A DNA stretch of 64,000 nucleotides from CAZKAP01 sp964552195 (GTDB lineage: Bacteria > Bacteroidota > Bacteroidia > Flavobacteriales > Flavobacteriaceae), in contig CAZKFM010000012.1 of NCBI GenBank assembly GCA_964552195.1, positions 32,730 to 96,729 of the forward strand. The letters run 5' to 3'. The notes beneath the pieces are model-generated. The model did no database searches and was not told the origin of the DNA. It was given only the letters and a program-made list of their open reading frames with translations. Numbering within the stretch: position 1 is the first letter of the stretch; each line of letters opens with the position of its first letter. The position numbers were made by a program, and so were the translations under genes. Positions 9,625-18,404 of this stretch are shown one piece after another.

Positions 9625-10773
9625 TTACTTTATAGCCGGATCATAAACGGCAACGGCTACCTTGGAGTCGGCGGTTCCGTAATACAAAAACCATTTACCC
9701 TGGAAGTAGGCCAGACCTTCCACGAAACAGACCTCGTTGACTTCTCCGAGCCTTTCATAGGGCTTATCCGGTCGGATGAAATACGTTTCGGTTCGGTCCC
9801 TGAGCAAATAAGGGTACTCCGTATCGAAGAGTGCCTGACCGGCTGTATAGGTAAATACCGGCAACTCCGGATCATTATAGTTTTCCGCATTGCTGCCGTT
9901 GTATATCAATACTATACCGTCTTCGGTATACAGGGCATAGGGCCCCGGCTCTACCAGACGACTATCGAACTTTCCCTTGCGGGGATGAAGCACGGATATG
10001 CGTTCGCCTCGCTCGGCATCCTCGGCAACGGTCCAGTCTATCAGGTTATCTGAATAGGCCATGAAGAGGTTGGTATCCCCAAAATACATCCAGTATTTTC
10101 CATCGATCCTGCGGGCAACGATTCGATTGCCCACCTGCTCAGAGACTATGGCTCCGGCTTTCGACCACGTATCTTTATACCTGGCATCTGCAAGCACCAG
10201 GCCGTGCTTAACCCAACTTTTCAGGTCCGGGGATGAGGCCAGGCTAAGGCGGGCTATTTTGCCGTCATAAGAGGTATAGGTCATGAAATAGCGACCGTCT
10301 TCCCGTTCCACAATTCTGGGGTCCTCCACCCCATCGAAATAGCAGAAATAGCAATCTGCGGAATTCTCATCGGGAAAGTCCTCTTCAAATTTTCGATAAT
10401 TCCACTCTCGCACCTTCATGGAATCATTGTCCGGATAGAAAACGGGTTCAGGCAATTTGGTAAATGACAGGCCGTCCAAACTAAAGGCCATTCCTATGCG
10501 CGATGTTCCCATACTGTCCTGAGCCCTGTACAGGAGGTACACGGTGTCGTTGCGCACCACGGCGGTAGGGTTCAGGACATTTCGAGCCTCCCAGTAAAGC
10601 GATTTTCCCGTAATGGGCTCCTTAAAGGATAAATCTGGACTCGGTGAGAGGATGGGATTCAGGCTATCCACTTTCTCGAAATACGGAAATGCCCAGGAAT
10701 GGGTAGGCTCCGCGGTACCTGCAGTACAGGCGGCCAGCAATAGGAGGCCAAAGACAGCAATCGGTTTTTTCAT
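9625..10773 (-). CDS. Glycoside hydrolase family 130-like lipoprotein
   Basis: Five-bladed beta-propeller enzyme family that includes beta-mannoside phosphorylases and hydrolases. The N-terminus has a short signal ending LLLAAC, a lipobox, so it should be outside the cytoplasm, which is more in keeping with a hydrolase than a phosphorylase. Propeller strands visible include LNPTAVVRNDTVYLLYR, GVEDPRIV, DSRLVEPGP and a final YYGTADSKVAVA, all typical of GH130. The chosen ATG (10773) gives the cleanest signal; an alternative at 10788 adds MDCYT. No transporter or regulator is adjacent, so the mannoside substrate is only inferred. Confidence 0.83.
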   Translation of the reverse strand: MKKPIAVFGLLLLAACTAGTAEPTHSWAFPYFEKVDSLNPILSPSPDLSFKEPITGKSLYWEARNVLNPTAVVRNDTVYLLYRAQDSMGTSRIGMAFSLDGLSFTKLPEPVFYPDNDSMKVREWNYRKFEEDFPDENSADCYFCYFDGVEDPRIVEREDGRYFMTYTSYDGKIARLSLASSPDLKSWVKHGLVLADARYKDTWSKAGAIVSEQVGNRIVARRIDGKYWMYFGDTNLFMAYSDNLIDWTVAEDAERGERISVLHPRKGKFDSRLVEPGPYALYTEDGIVLIYNGSNAENYNDPELPVFTYTAGQALFDTEYPYLLRDRTETYFIRPDKPYERLGEVNEVCFVEGLAYFQGKWFLYYGTADSKVAVAVYDPAIK

Positions 10774-10821
10774 CGTATAACAATCCATAGAATATTTACA
10801 AGTTGTGCGACTCAGTAAGGG

Positions 10822-11475
10822 CTAGTCTGCTCGCTCCACACCGAATCGCAGCACCGTTCTCAGTTTTTCGGGAGCGCCCCTACGCGGGTCGGACAAATAA
10901 ATCTCCCGGTCGGTTCGGCCCGTTCTTTTCCAACCCATTTGTTCGGCGTAAGACTCCATTAAATCAAAGGAAACGGGTTCATCCTCATAAGGACCAACAT
11001 GGAGCATTTGTATGCATTGGCCTTCTGTGAAACTCTCGAATTTCACCTTATTTAACTGCGTGATTTCCGGTTTTTTTGCTACCAGTCTTTCCAGCATGTC
11101 CCTGGCGTAATCCTGAGTGACAAAATCCGGCTGTTGTATCATCAGCCTAAAGGCGAGGTCTGCCTTATCGAATTCTTCAATCCCCCGGGCCTTAGCCTCT
11201 TCGGATATGTCCCATACCCCTTCCAGTGGGTAAACCGTATACTCGTGGTAGTCCTTCGGGGCCAAATCACTTTTCGGACTCATCCGAATGGCATAACTCG
11301 CAGTATAGAGGGCCTTGACGTACTGTTCAAACTCAGGTTGATTCGGGTCTCCCTCTCCTTCTATCGTAAAGAAGGAAAAGATCGGAATACTCACGAATTC
11401 GGGCCTCTTCCTTGGAAGGTAGAAGGCTTTTTCGTGTTTGCGCCAGTTCCCTTTTTCTTTATGCAATGTTGCCAT
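10822..11475 (-). CDS. GyrI-like small-molecule-binding domain protein
   Basis: Protein of 217 residues with the GyrI-like/SOUL-related ligand-binding fold found in transcriptional regulator effector domains, here without any DNA-binding domain. Characteristic parts are the early strand FVSIPIFSFFTIEGEGDPN, the middle YTVYPLEGVWDI strand, and the late CIQMLHVGPYEDEPVSF helix-strand, ending in a Leu-Arg-Thr-Val-Leu-Arg strand. Stand-alone members are thought to bind or degrade xenobiotics. It is transcribed away from the divergent DUF4920 gene, with a short gap between them. Confidence 0.85.
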   Translation of the reverse strand: MATLHKEKGNWRKHEKAFYLPRKRPEFVSIPIFSFFTIEGEGDPNQPEFEQYVKALYTASYAIRMSPKSDLAPKDYHEYTVYPLEGVWDISEEAKARGIEEFDKADLAFRLMIQQPDFVTQDYARDMLERLVAKKPEITQLNKVKFESFTEGQCIQMLHVGPYEDEPVSFDLMESYAEQMGWKRTGRTDREIYLSDPRRGAPEKLRTVLRFGVERAD

Positions 11476-11608
11476 GGCGATTAATGACCGGATTACCTGA
11501 TAAGGTACGAAAGATAGCCGTGGCAGGAAAGCACCCTTTAAATGGGATAAGGCGGAATAGTTTTTAGGCCGTAAATTGCAGCTGTATTGTATATTGAAAC
11601 TTACTATT

Positions 11609-12106
11609 ATGAGAATCGCTTTACTTTCCGTAGCACTGATTTTGTTCGCCTCTTGTAATCAGTTGGCCTCCGACAAAAATGCTCCGGCCACTGATAACGC
11701 TCAGCAGATCGAAGTGGACAGCCTCATTGGAGAATCCATGGAACTGGACAAGGCCCGGCCTGTAGCCATACTCAACGCATCATTCGAACCCAACCCTTCA
11801 GAACTGCTGGTCCTGGAAGGAGCCGTTACTGATGTCTGTTCGAAAAAAGGCTGCTGGATGAAGCTCGATCAGGGAAATGGTGAATCCGTTCGGGTTACTT
11901 TCAAGGATTACGCATTATTCATGCCTCTCGATTTGGCTGGAAGCAAGGTAGTCGTTAGGGGAATTGCCAAGAAAGACACCATATCCGTGGACGACCTTCG
12001 CCATTATGCCGAAGACGCCGGAAAATCTGCCGTGGAAATCGCCGCAATAACCGAGCCGGAAATCAAGGTCAGTTTCGAGGCGGATGGAGTAGCCATTCTC
12101 AGGTAA
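11609..12106 (+). CDS. DUF4920 lipoprotein
   Basis: Exported protein of 165 residues with a lipobox (LFASC) near residue 14. The mature domain matches DUF4920, an OB-like fold with the diagnostic block VCSKKGCWMKLD containing two conserved Cys, then VRVTFKDYALFMPLDLAG. Such proteins are thought to bind metal or handle redox stress outside the cytoplasm; that role is not proven. The ATG at 11609 is preferred over an upstream in-frame Met at 11576, which lies in the likely promoter region. Confidence 0.85.
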   Translation: MRIALLSVALILFASCNQLASDKNAPATDNAQQIEVDSLIGESMELDKARPVAILNASFEPNPSELLVLEGAVTDVCSKKGCWMKLDQGNGESVRVTFKDYALFMPLDLAGSKVVVRGIAKKDTISVDDLRHYAEDAGKSAVEIAAITEPEIKVSFEADGVAILR

Positions 12107-12147
12107 CCGGAAGCTCCTGGCAAACCGATGTTCCGATAAGGCAACTC

Positions 12148-12843
12148 TCAGGCCTTGTTATACAATTTGAAAACGGGATTGCGCAGCATATTCCCAGCAT
12201 CTGACAGGATAAATTGTATGGTTTCCGCCACGCTTTGGGTAGGGACCCAGTCTCCAAAGTCTGCATCCGGCATGGCCTTGCGTGTAGCCTCGGTATCGAG
12301 AGTGCTGGGTAGAATTACCGAAGCATTAATTCCGGTGGTATTGGTATCGGAATTGATGTATTCCGCCAGCCGAAGCAATAAGGACTTTGACATGCTATAC
12401 CCAACAATATGCTTGCCCTCTGCCGGCTCCAGGGCCGCGCGGGAAGCGATCAGTACAATGGAGAGCTTATGGGCCGAAGTCGATCTTCCCCGCACGACGG
12501 GCTGAACCACGTTCCAGGCCGTGAAAAAATTTAGGTCAAGCATGCGATCTATCTCTTCGCGTCCGGTTTCGGCAAGTCCCCCCATGGCAAAGCCACCGGC
12601 CAGACAGACCACACCGGACAAGCCCTCACCTTCGCTTTGTATCACCCGTTTAATCCAGTCGGACGTAGATTCAGCATCGATCAGATCGACAGTTTCTGTA
12701 TGTAAATGTTCGTTAGAAATGAACTGGGGGTTCCCATGGGGACCAATACTAGCATGTACGGTAAACCCCTGATTGAGTAAATCCTGGGTCACCGTTTTTC
12801 CCAGGTTTCCGTCTGCCCCGGTGATTATAATCGACTTTTTCAT
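12148..12843 (-). CDS. Short-chain dehydrogenase/reductase
   Basis: NAD(P)-dependent oxidoreductase of 231 residues with a Rossmann fold. The nucleotide-binding motif TGADGNLG is near residue 8, the catalytic Tyr and Lys are in YSMSK, and the Ser sits in the preceding strand (LIASRAAL). Length fits classical SDRs with a reduced C-terminus. It converges with the DUF4920 gene over a 41-bp gap. Substrate cannot be inferred; the set of residues is intact, so it should be active. Confidence 0.88.
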   Translation of the reverse strand: MKKSIIITGADGNLGKTVTQDLLNQGFTVHASIGPHGNPQFISNEHLHTETVDLIDAESTSDWIKRVIQSEGEGLSGVVCLAGGFAMGGLAETGREEIDRMLDLNFFTAWNVVQPVVRGRSTSAHKLSIVLIASRAALEPAEGKHIVGYSMSKSLLLRLAEYINSDTNTTGINASVILPSTLDTEATRKAMPDADFGDWVPTQSVAETIQFILSDAGNMLRNPVFKLYNKA

Positions 12844-12930
12844 CTTTTACATTTGCTGTACCAAAAATACACATGGCATGGCGGTACCCCAAAATGGAGA
12901 TTAGCAGTTCATTCAGATAATTATTGCTGA

Positions 12931-12960
12931 AAAAGAAAACCGCCTCATTCAGGGCGGTTT
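12931..12960 (-). terminator. Intrinsic terminator of the PAS/H-box gene
   Basis: AAACCGCC (12937-12944) pairs with GGCGGTTT (12953-12960). The A-rich flank at 12931-12939 gives a U tract on the minus strand. Confidence 0.72.
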
Positions 12961-13136
12961 TGAAATCGAATATCTAGGCGTACGCTCGGGCCAAAAAGCT
13001 AAATATAACTGGTTTTAAGATTTGGTGTCGTTAAAATTAATACGCTTATTACTTATTTTTCCTACAATTTAGGCCTTTGACACTCAAGTGTAGACAAGTG
13101 TTTGTACTGATTAGATAAACGGCAAGACTTAAGGAT

Positions 13137-13718
13137 TCAGGTAAGATCGACAATTTCCCGAATGGCATCGTCGATCCTCCCGCCTACCTCCTGGAGCATA
13201 TCGAGGTAAACGGAGAGTTTATCCCGGTTCTGTTCATCTCCTATCGTATTTAGAAGCATCATCAGGGAAGAAACAGGGCCTCTCAGCTGATGGGCCTGTT
13301 GATGGGCTATATGCTCGAACTGTAGTTTATTCGCCTCCAGCCTCTGGTGGGCCAGTTTTAATGCCGTAATCTCGTGTCCCACGCATAAAATTCCCTCGGG
13401 CTGACCCGGATCATCTGCGATCAGGGAGAACTCCCATTGCGTCCATTCAAAGTCCCCCCGTCTATTCAGGGGCTTGCGCAATCGCACCGCATAGGTTTGA
13501 TCCGGTGAATGTATGCACTGTTCTATGGCAGCATAGCATCGGGCATGATCCTGTTCGTAAATGGAGTCCATGGAGTGCCTGCCGATAAACTCACTGCCCA
13601 GATAAGCAAATCGCTGCCGGAAGTGATCATTTACGTAGGTATAGATCCCCTTCATATCCGTTATGGCAACGGCAAAAACTCTGGAGCTCTTCAGAAAGTC
13701 AGGTAATCGTTCCTCCAT
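13137..13718 (-). CDS. PAS domain protein with histidine-kinase H-box but no ATPase domain
   Basis: Protein of 193 residues. Residues about 12-120 form a PAS sensor domain (IYTYVNDHFRQRF, GRHSMDSIY, and a PAC end ILCVGHEITAL). A dimerisation helix follows with an H-box-like segment IAHQQAHQLRGPVSSLM, in which the His before QLRGP corresponds to the phospho-acceptor. The chain stops about 35 residues later, with no room for a HATPase domain. Either it is phosphorylated by another kinase, it is a regulatory partner, or the gene lost its 3' end. The terminator right after the stop argues against a recent truncation. Confidence 0.8.
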   Translation of the reverse strand: MEERLPDFLKSSRVFAVAITDMKGIYTYVNDHFRQRFAYLGSEFIGRHSMDSIYEQDHARCYAAIEQCIHSPDQTYAVRLRKPLNRRGDFEWTQWEFSLIADDPGQPEGILCVGHEITALKLAHQRLEANKLQFEHIAHQQAHQLRGPVSSLMMLLNTIGDEQNRDKLSVYLDMLQEVGGRIDDAIREIVDLT

Positions 13719-14030
13719 ATACTATTTAATGGAATAGTTAGTCTAATATAATAGTGATTTTTCTTATTTCTGTGTAGGAATTTTATTAATTCAATATGAA
13801 TTGAAAGATAGAACGGTTGCATTCACGTGCCGTTCATCCGGATTAGCACAGAACCCCTATTCAATAAATTTTTGTAAAATACTGTATACAAAACATTTAC
13901 ATAGTTTTTTCCACGCTGCTCTCCACGGATTATTCCTGCATTTTATCGAATTGATAAATCGCTGTTAAGCCTTGTTTCTTAACTTTTTATTTTACCCTCA
14001 GTCACTATCTTACTTTATTCGACGGAGCGC
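13719..14030. other. AT-rich intergenic stretch, no gene seen
   Basis: This 312-bp gap separates the divergent PAS/H-box gene and a small membrane protein gene. It is clearly AT-rich and probably holds both promoters, but I see no convincing coding frame, RNA gene or repeat. Confidence 0.4.
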
Positions 14031-14372
14031 ATGCGGTCTGTCCTGATCCATACGATTCGGGATTGGATCGCCGTTAATAGAGGTGAGATGAAAGTGAATG
14101 GCGTAGCATTTGAATGGGAATACCTGATCACGGCCTGGATCTTCGGAATGGTAATTGTATTTGCGATCCGACAGATTGTAGTTTTCACGATCAGGAACAT
14201 CGCCTATTTTCCGGAAAGTCCACCAGAACGTGATTTTTCGATAAAAAGGGAAGTAACATGGGCTTTCATTTGGGCACTAATAGGAGTATTGGTACTTGTG
14301 CTGTGGAATATTAATTTTTTCGAGGCCCTGTATGTAAAATTTCGCCTGTTCATGTTGGATCAGACTTCATGA
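14031..14372 (+). CDS. Small membrane protein, unknown
   Basis: Not recognised. The 113-residue product has two predicted transmembrane helices (about residues 31-53, ITAWIFGMVIVFAI, and 76-96, FIWALIGVLVLVLW) separated by a basic loop. It is followed after 24 bp by a second small membrane protein gene on the same strand, so the two are probably co-transcribed. The role is unknown. Confidence 0.55.
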   Translation: MRSVLIHTIRDWIAVNRGEMKVNGVAFEWEYLITAWIFGMVIVFAIRQIVVFTIRNIAYFPESPPERDFSIKREVTWAFIWALIGVLVLVLWNINFFEALYVKFRLFMLDQTS

Positions 14373-14396
14373 CAGGCATATCAATCAAAGAACGCT

Positions 14397-14609
14397 ATGA
14401 TTAAATGGAAAACATTGGGAATCGTCATCTTCGTTTCCCTGCTATCGTCCATAGGACTGGAGATCTTTCAACACGGAACGGCATCGCTGAGCCAAATTTT
14501 TTCCTTGAATTTTGAAAGCCTGCCGCTCATCGCTGTCTATACTTTTATCTATTCCGTGATACTGTTGGTGTTTATTTCCCTGTTTCGCTTTTTGGCGAAA
14601 ATCCTCTAG
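14397..14609 (+). CDS. Small two-helix membrane protein, unknown
   Basis: Not recognised. The 70-residue product has two hydrophobic helices (GIVIFVSLLSSIGL and PLIAVYTFIYSVILLVFISL). It sits 24 bp downstream of another small membrane protein, which suggests a two-gene unit. It converges on a minus-strand gene 11 bp away. Composition is consistent with a real inner-membrane protein, but no known family was identified. Confidence 0.5.
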   Translation: MIKWKTLGIVIFVSLLSSIGLEIFQHGTASLSQIFSLNFESLPLIAVYTFIYSVILLVFISLFRFLAKIL

Positions 14610-14619
14610 GGATTCCGCC

Positions 14620-15279
14620 TTAATCCCTTTGGGGTGCCTTGGATTCACGGTGCAGACTATCCGATTCCGAAGTAAACGTAATCCGCTGAGTGTATACCTT
14701 ACCGTCGATCTGTTCTTTCAGGTTTTCCATTTCCAGGTGATGTTGCCTCTGTAGTTCTTCCAGCCGGGCATCGAATTCCCGCTGACTAATTCCGGGCGAA
14801 GTGGTCAGGGATCCTATGGTTCCCACCAGGCTATACAGAAAACTGAATCCGATAATTCCGAGTAATGTCATAAACACTTTCCTGTCCCTCCTGCCATTTA
14901 CTACAGTCACGCGGGCTTCTCCAAGTGTCGGGTCCTTAGTGGACCTTCGTGGCCGGGCATCGATAGAGAGGTGTTTCAGGAAGGTTTCCCATTTCTCCTC
15001 CTCCTGAAGAAAAAGCTCCTTAAATCCTCCTGCCTCCAGAAATTCTGTGGTACGGGGCGTGGCTGAAAGCATAAATATGCGGGACCCATTCCCACTGATC
15101 ACATCGAAGAGTTCACGGTCGAAATCTAGAATCTCGTCCAGGATTTCCATGACGAACTCCGGCTTGTAATTCGGCTTCAGGAATTCCGAATAAATTTCCT
15201 CAGGCTGAATATAATCGTCGCGGTCCATCGTGTACCTAAGGATGCGGTCTTTGAGTTCCGATTTATAAAATTCGGTCAT
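14620..15279 (-). CDS. Single-pass membrane protein with C-terminal coiled coil, unknown
   Basis: I do not recognise the family. The 219-residue protein has an N-terminal domain of about 135 residues rich in acidic residues (DRDDYIQPEEIYSEF, ILDEILDFDRELFDV), which looks soluble. One transmembrane helix follows (VFMTLLGIIGFSFLYSLVG, about residues 138-160). The tail is a predicted coiled coil (ARLEELQRQHHLEMENLKEQ). It could be a membrane-anchored adaptor. It is followed after about 100 bp by the DUF1599-clpS operon reading in from the other side. Confidence 0.6.
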   Translation of the reverse strand: MTEFYKSELKDRILRYTMDRDDYIQPEEIYSEFLKPNYKPEFVMEILDEILDFDRELFDVISGNGSRIFMLSATPRTTEFLEAGGFKELFLQEEEKWETFLKHLSIDARPRRSTKDPTLGEARVTVVNGRRDRKVFMTLLGIIGFSFLYSLVGTIGSLTTSPGISQREFDARLEELQRQHHLEMENLKEQIDGKVYTQRITFTSESDSLHRESKAPQRD

Positions 15280-15379
15280 AGTGTTCCCAGCCGGATTGAT
15301 TCCGATTCTAAATTAGTACTTTATAGGTGTACGGCCAATGGGTGCCACCACGCCGGCAATAAACCAGTTAAACGGAATG

Positions 15380-15667
15380 TCAGTGAATTTCTGCCGTCAG
15401 CCCGGCCTCCAACAAGCCCGTGCATCGGGGCTTTAAATCGTCCAAAGGTCCGGTCTTGACTGTACACTTGCCATTAAAGTGAACGATTAGGGAACATTGC
15501 TCTGCCTGAAGGGGACTGTGGTCGCATATCTTGACCAGGGTATCAATAACGTGGTCAAATGTATTGTAATCGTCATTGAACAATACCAGCTCCCTTTCGA
15601 GTACCTGTTCTTCCTTAAGCGCTACTTCTTCCCACTTTTTCTCTTTGGTGGAGCATAAAACCTTCAT
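15380..15667 (-). CDS. clpS: ATP-dependent Clp protease adaptor ClpS
   Basis: Adaptor that delivers N-degron substrates to ClpA/ClpP. The 95-residue product has the typical ELVLFNDDYNTFDHVID start of the ClpS core, where the DD/N residues bind the substrate N-terminus, followed by the conserved Cys/His-containing helix (ICDHSPLQAEQCSL) and the HFNGKCTVKTG strand. It is the last gene of a five-gene operon, 4 bp after prmA. Confidence 0.93.
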   Translation of the reverse strand: MKVLCSTKEKKWEEVALKEEQVLERELVLFNDDYNTFDHVIDTLVKICDHSPLQAEQCSLIVHFNGKCTVKTGPLDDLKPRCTGLLEAGLTAEIH

Positions 15668-15671
15668 ATGC

Positions 15672-16502
15672 CTAATTTACATATTTTGCTGATACCCAAT
15701 TGTTTTTTGTCTTTTCTTTTTCCCGCTTCAAACCCAAGCGGGCTGCATGACCGTCCATGAGCGCCAGGTCTTCGAGATAAAATCCACTGAGGAAAAGAAA
15801 GCCACCGGGTTTCAGGCGACTCCGGTACACGGGTAGCTGTTCGATCAGCACGTTTCGGTTTATATTGGCGAAGATATGTGTATAAAGACCTTCCTTAGTT
15901 TGCCACTCCTCTACGGTCATCACCCGGACTCTCCGGCTCTGGTTTAGCTGCAGGTTTTCCCGGGAATTCTCGATACACCAGGGATCGATATCCGCCGCAT
16001 CGATCCGATCGGCACCCCTCAATTCTGCCAGTATGGCCAGTATACCCGTTCCGCAGCCCATGTCAAGTACCTGAGCATCCACTAGGTATTCTTCAAGCAA
16101 AAACTCCATCATGAGGTGGGTGGTGGGGTGATGACCGGTACCGAAACTCATCTTGGGCTGAATCACCAATTCGTAGAGCTTGTTGGAGGGGAGGTGAAAG
16201 GGCGCACGGATTCGGCATTGCGGGGAGACGTCCACGGGGTCGAAGCCCGATTCCCAGATTTCATTCCAATTCTTATCCTCCAGCGGAGTGCTTTCTATCT
16301 TCATGGAATCCCCGAATTCCCGGACGGCTTTCAGCTCCAACAATTCTTCTCTACGGTAGTCCTGGGCGCGAATATAGGCCTTGAGCCCCGCCTCCTCTTC
16401 AGCAAAACTTTCGTATCCCAGGTTGTCCAGTTCGGCTATAAGTATGTCCTTCCAGCCCGGGCGTTCCGGGAAACTGAAATGCACTTCAATAAATTCAGAC
16501 AT
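15672..16502 (-). CDS. prmA: Ribosomal protein L11 methyltransferase PrmA
   Basis: SAM-dependent methyltransferase that trimethylates ribosomal protein L11. The N-terminal substrate-binding domain is followed by SAM motif I (DMGCGTGILAI) near residue 145, an AADIDP acidic loop, and FANINRNVLIEQLP (motif IV, NxxxxPL-like). The segment MSFGTGHHPTTHLMM is typical of PrmA. Length of 276 is normal. It sits 9 bp after tpiA and 4 bp before clpS, within one transcription unit. Confidence 0.96.
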   Translation of the reverse strand: MSEFIEVHFSFPERPGWKDILIAELDNLGYESFAEEEAGLKAYIRAQDYRREELLELKAVREFGDSMKIESTPLEDKNWNEIWESGFDPVDVSPQCRIRAPFHLPSNKLYELVIQPKMSFGTGHHPTTHLMMEFLLEEYLVDAQVLDMGCGTGILAILAELRGADRIDAADIDPWCIENSRENLQLNQSRRVRVMTVEEWQTKEGLYTHIFANINRNVLIEQLPVYRSRLKPGGFLFLSGFYLEDLALMDGHAARLGLKREKEKTKNNWVSAKYVN

Positions 16503-16511
16503 AAAATCCGC

Positions 16512-17261
16512 CTAAATGACCCCAAGGATCGCAATAAAATCGTCGGCCTTCAGGGAAGCGCCTCCTATTAGGCCCCCGTCGACATCGGAACCTTCAAAAA
16601 TTTCCCTGGCATTTCCGGGTTTTACACTCCCGCCGTAAAGGATACGAACCCGGTCAGCCACTTCCTCCCCAAAACGGGATCGAATCCAGGAGCGAATAAA
16701 GGCGTGCATGTCCTGGGCTTGAGCAGGACTTGCGGTTTCCCCTGTACCAATAGCCCAGACAGGCTCATAGGCCAGGATAATGGATTCCCATTGTTCGGCA
16801 TTCAGACCGGAGAGGGCATCACTGAGCTGGCTGCTTACGACGGCCTCCTGCTTTCCAGCCCTGCGCTCCTGCAGCAGTTCTCCGAAACAGAAGATTACTT
16901 TCATTCCGTGACGCAGTGCAGACTCTACCTTCTTCCTCAGCATTTCGCCATCTTCTCCGAAATCAGATCTCCTCTCGGAATGTCCCAGTATCACATAGTC
17001 TACGCCTATCCCCTTGAGCATGGTGGGTGAGATCTCACCCGTGTACGCACCATTGTCTTCGAAATGCATGTTCTGAGCGGCCACCCGGATGGATGAAGAC
17101 TGAAGCTGACGAACGGCAGCATCGAGGCTGGTAAATGGAGGGGCCACGATAATCTCGGCCTCGGTATCCGGGTACTTACCCGTAATTTCAGACAGGAGTA
17201 CGCCCGTCTCTTCCAGGTTCTTATTCATTTTCCAGTTCCCGGCAACAATTGGCTTTCGCAT
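16512..17261 (-). CDS. tpiA: Triose-phosphate isomerase
   Basis: Glycolytic enzyme that interconverts dihydroxyacetone phosphate and glyceraldehyde 3-phosphate in the cytoplasm. Active-site residues are visible: Lys in NWKMNK, His in ILGHSERR, and Glu in AYEPVWAIGTG, the family signature. The phosphate-binding YGGSV and GGLIGGASL blocks are near the C-terminus. At 249 residues it is full length. It is the third gene of the operon, between BT_3928 and prmA. Confidence 0.97.
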   Translation of the reverse strand: MRKPIVAGNWKMNKNLEETGVLLSEITGKYPDTEAEIIVAPPFTSLDAAVRQLQSSSIRVAAQNMHFEDNGAYTGEISPTMLKGIGVDYVILGHSERRSDFGEDGEMLRKKVESALRHGMKVIFCFGELLQERRAGKQEAVVSSQLSDALSGLNAEQWESIILAYEPVWAIGTGETASPAQAQDMHAFIRSWIRSRFGEEVADRVRILYGGSVKPGNAREIFEGSDVDGGLIGGASLKADDFIAILGVI

Positions 17262-17285
17262 AGTGTTCTTAGTTTGATTTCAGGA

Positions 17286-18404
17286 TTATTCCAGGTTGCT
17301 GATGGGCAACTCGTCCGCATCGTGATAATGAACCTTTTTCTCGATTATACCCCGGTTCAGGATCAGGAAACCGGGATTGGATCGCACAATGGTCTTGATG
17401 GTTGTCTCATCCATCAGGTAGTAATCGAAATTCAGCTCGAATTCTTTTACAAAAGCCTTCATCTTCTCCGGATCCTCCGGGGTAATTCCAACTATGGTAA
17501 AATCTTGCAGAAAGGCATGGTCAGTAACCGACTTCATAACCTTAATCTGTTCTTCTTTAAGTTGGTCAATACTGTGGGAGACCACCATGAGAAGTTTCGG
17601 GTTTTCCAGAAAGTAGGCGGTAAAGTCGGTATCTCCTTTAAGAATGCTGAAATTTTTGATCGGAGGCTTATAGCCCTCACGCACCAATCGGGTCTTGACT
17701 TCCTTGCCCGTAAAGGTTCCATGCTCGGGATCATCCGGGAAGTCTCCAAGGGTGGTGACCACGTGTTCCTTACCGTCTTTTTCGAATATCCAGTCGTATT
17801 CGTAAACCGGCCTGGGTGCCTCTGCGGGTACGGACATGCCCTCCAGTATGCTGTTCCCTTCCTTATACGGCCGGAAATCCTGAATCGGGAGATGATTGAG
17901 AACCCGCACCGTTACCAGGATACAAATGATCAGGGAACTACCTATGACATTCAATTGGAAACGCAGGCTGGACGGGGGGTTGATAAATCTCCGCTTCCAG
18001 ATAAGAAAGGCTACGGCCAGCAACAAGATCACATCCTTGGTAAAAGACTGCCAGGGAGTGAACTTTATAGCGTCCCCGAAACAACCGCAATCCGTTACCT
18101 TATTAAAATAAGCCGAGTAAAAGGTCAGGAACGTAAAAAACAGGATCATGGCCAGCAGACTGTACAGGGTCACGTTCAGGAAACTCCTAATCAGAAGCAT
18201 TACCCCGAGCAGAATTTCCAGGAATATTAGGAATATGGCAAGATCCAGAGCGTATGGCAACAGCATGGGTAAATTCAGGACGCCCGGACTGAAATATTCC
18301 TCCAGTTTGAAGGATAGCCCCACAGGGTCGTTGAGTTTGATGGCCCCACTGAAAATAAATAGAAAACCCACGAAGAACCTTACTATTAATACCCCAAGTC
18401 GCAT
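17286..18404 (-). CDS. BT_3928 family membrane protein (DoxX/MauE-like) with thioredoxin-like tail
   Basis: The N-terminal part carries four or more transmembrane helices in a DoxX/MauE-like arrangement, including the Cys pair TDCGCFGD, where MauE-type proteins hold redox cysteines. The C-terminal half (from about residue 190) looks like a soluble domain that ends with a thioredoxin-like FLILNRGIIEKKVHYHDAD. The family is common in Bacteroidota and usually sits next to tpiA and DUF1599, as here. A role in redox handling of envelope proteins is likely but not proven. It overlaps the DUF1599 stop by one base. Confidence 0.88.
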   Translation of the reverse strand: MRLGVLIVRFFVGFLFIFSGAIKLNDPVGLSFKLEEYFSPGVLNLPMLLPYALDLAIFLIFLEILLGVMLLIRSFLNVTLYSLLAMILFFTFLTFYSAYFNKVTDCGCFGDAIKFTPWQSFTKDVILLLAVAFLIWKRRFINPPSSLRFQLNVIGSSLIICILVTVRVLNHLPIQDFRPYKEGNSILEGMSVPAEAPRPVYEYDWIFEKDGKEHVVTTLGDFPDDPEHGTFTGKEVKTRLVREGYKPPIKNFSILKGDTDFTAYFLENPKLLMVVSHSIDQLKEEQIKVMKSVTDHAFLQDFTIVGITPEDPEKMKAFVKEFELNFDYYLMDETTIKTIVRSNPGFLILNRGIIEKKVHYHDADELPISNLE

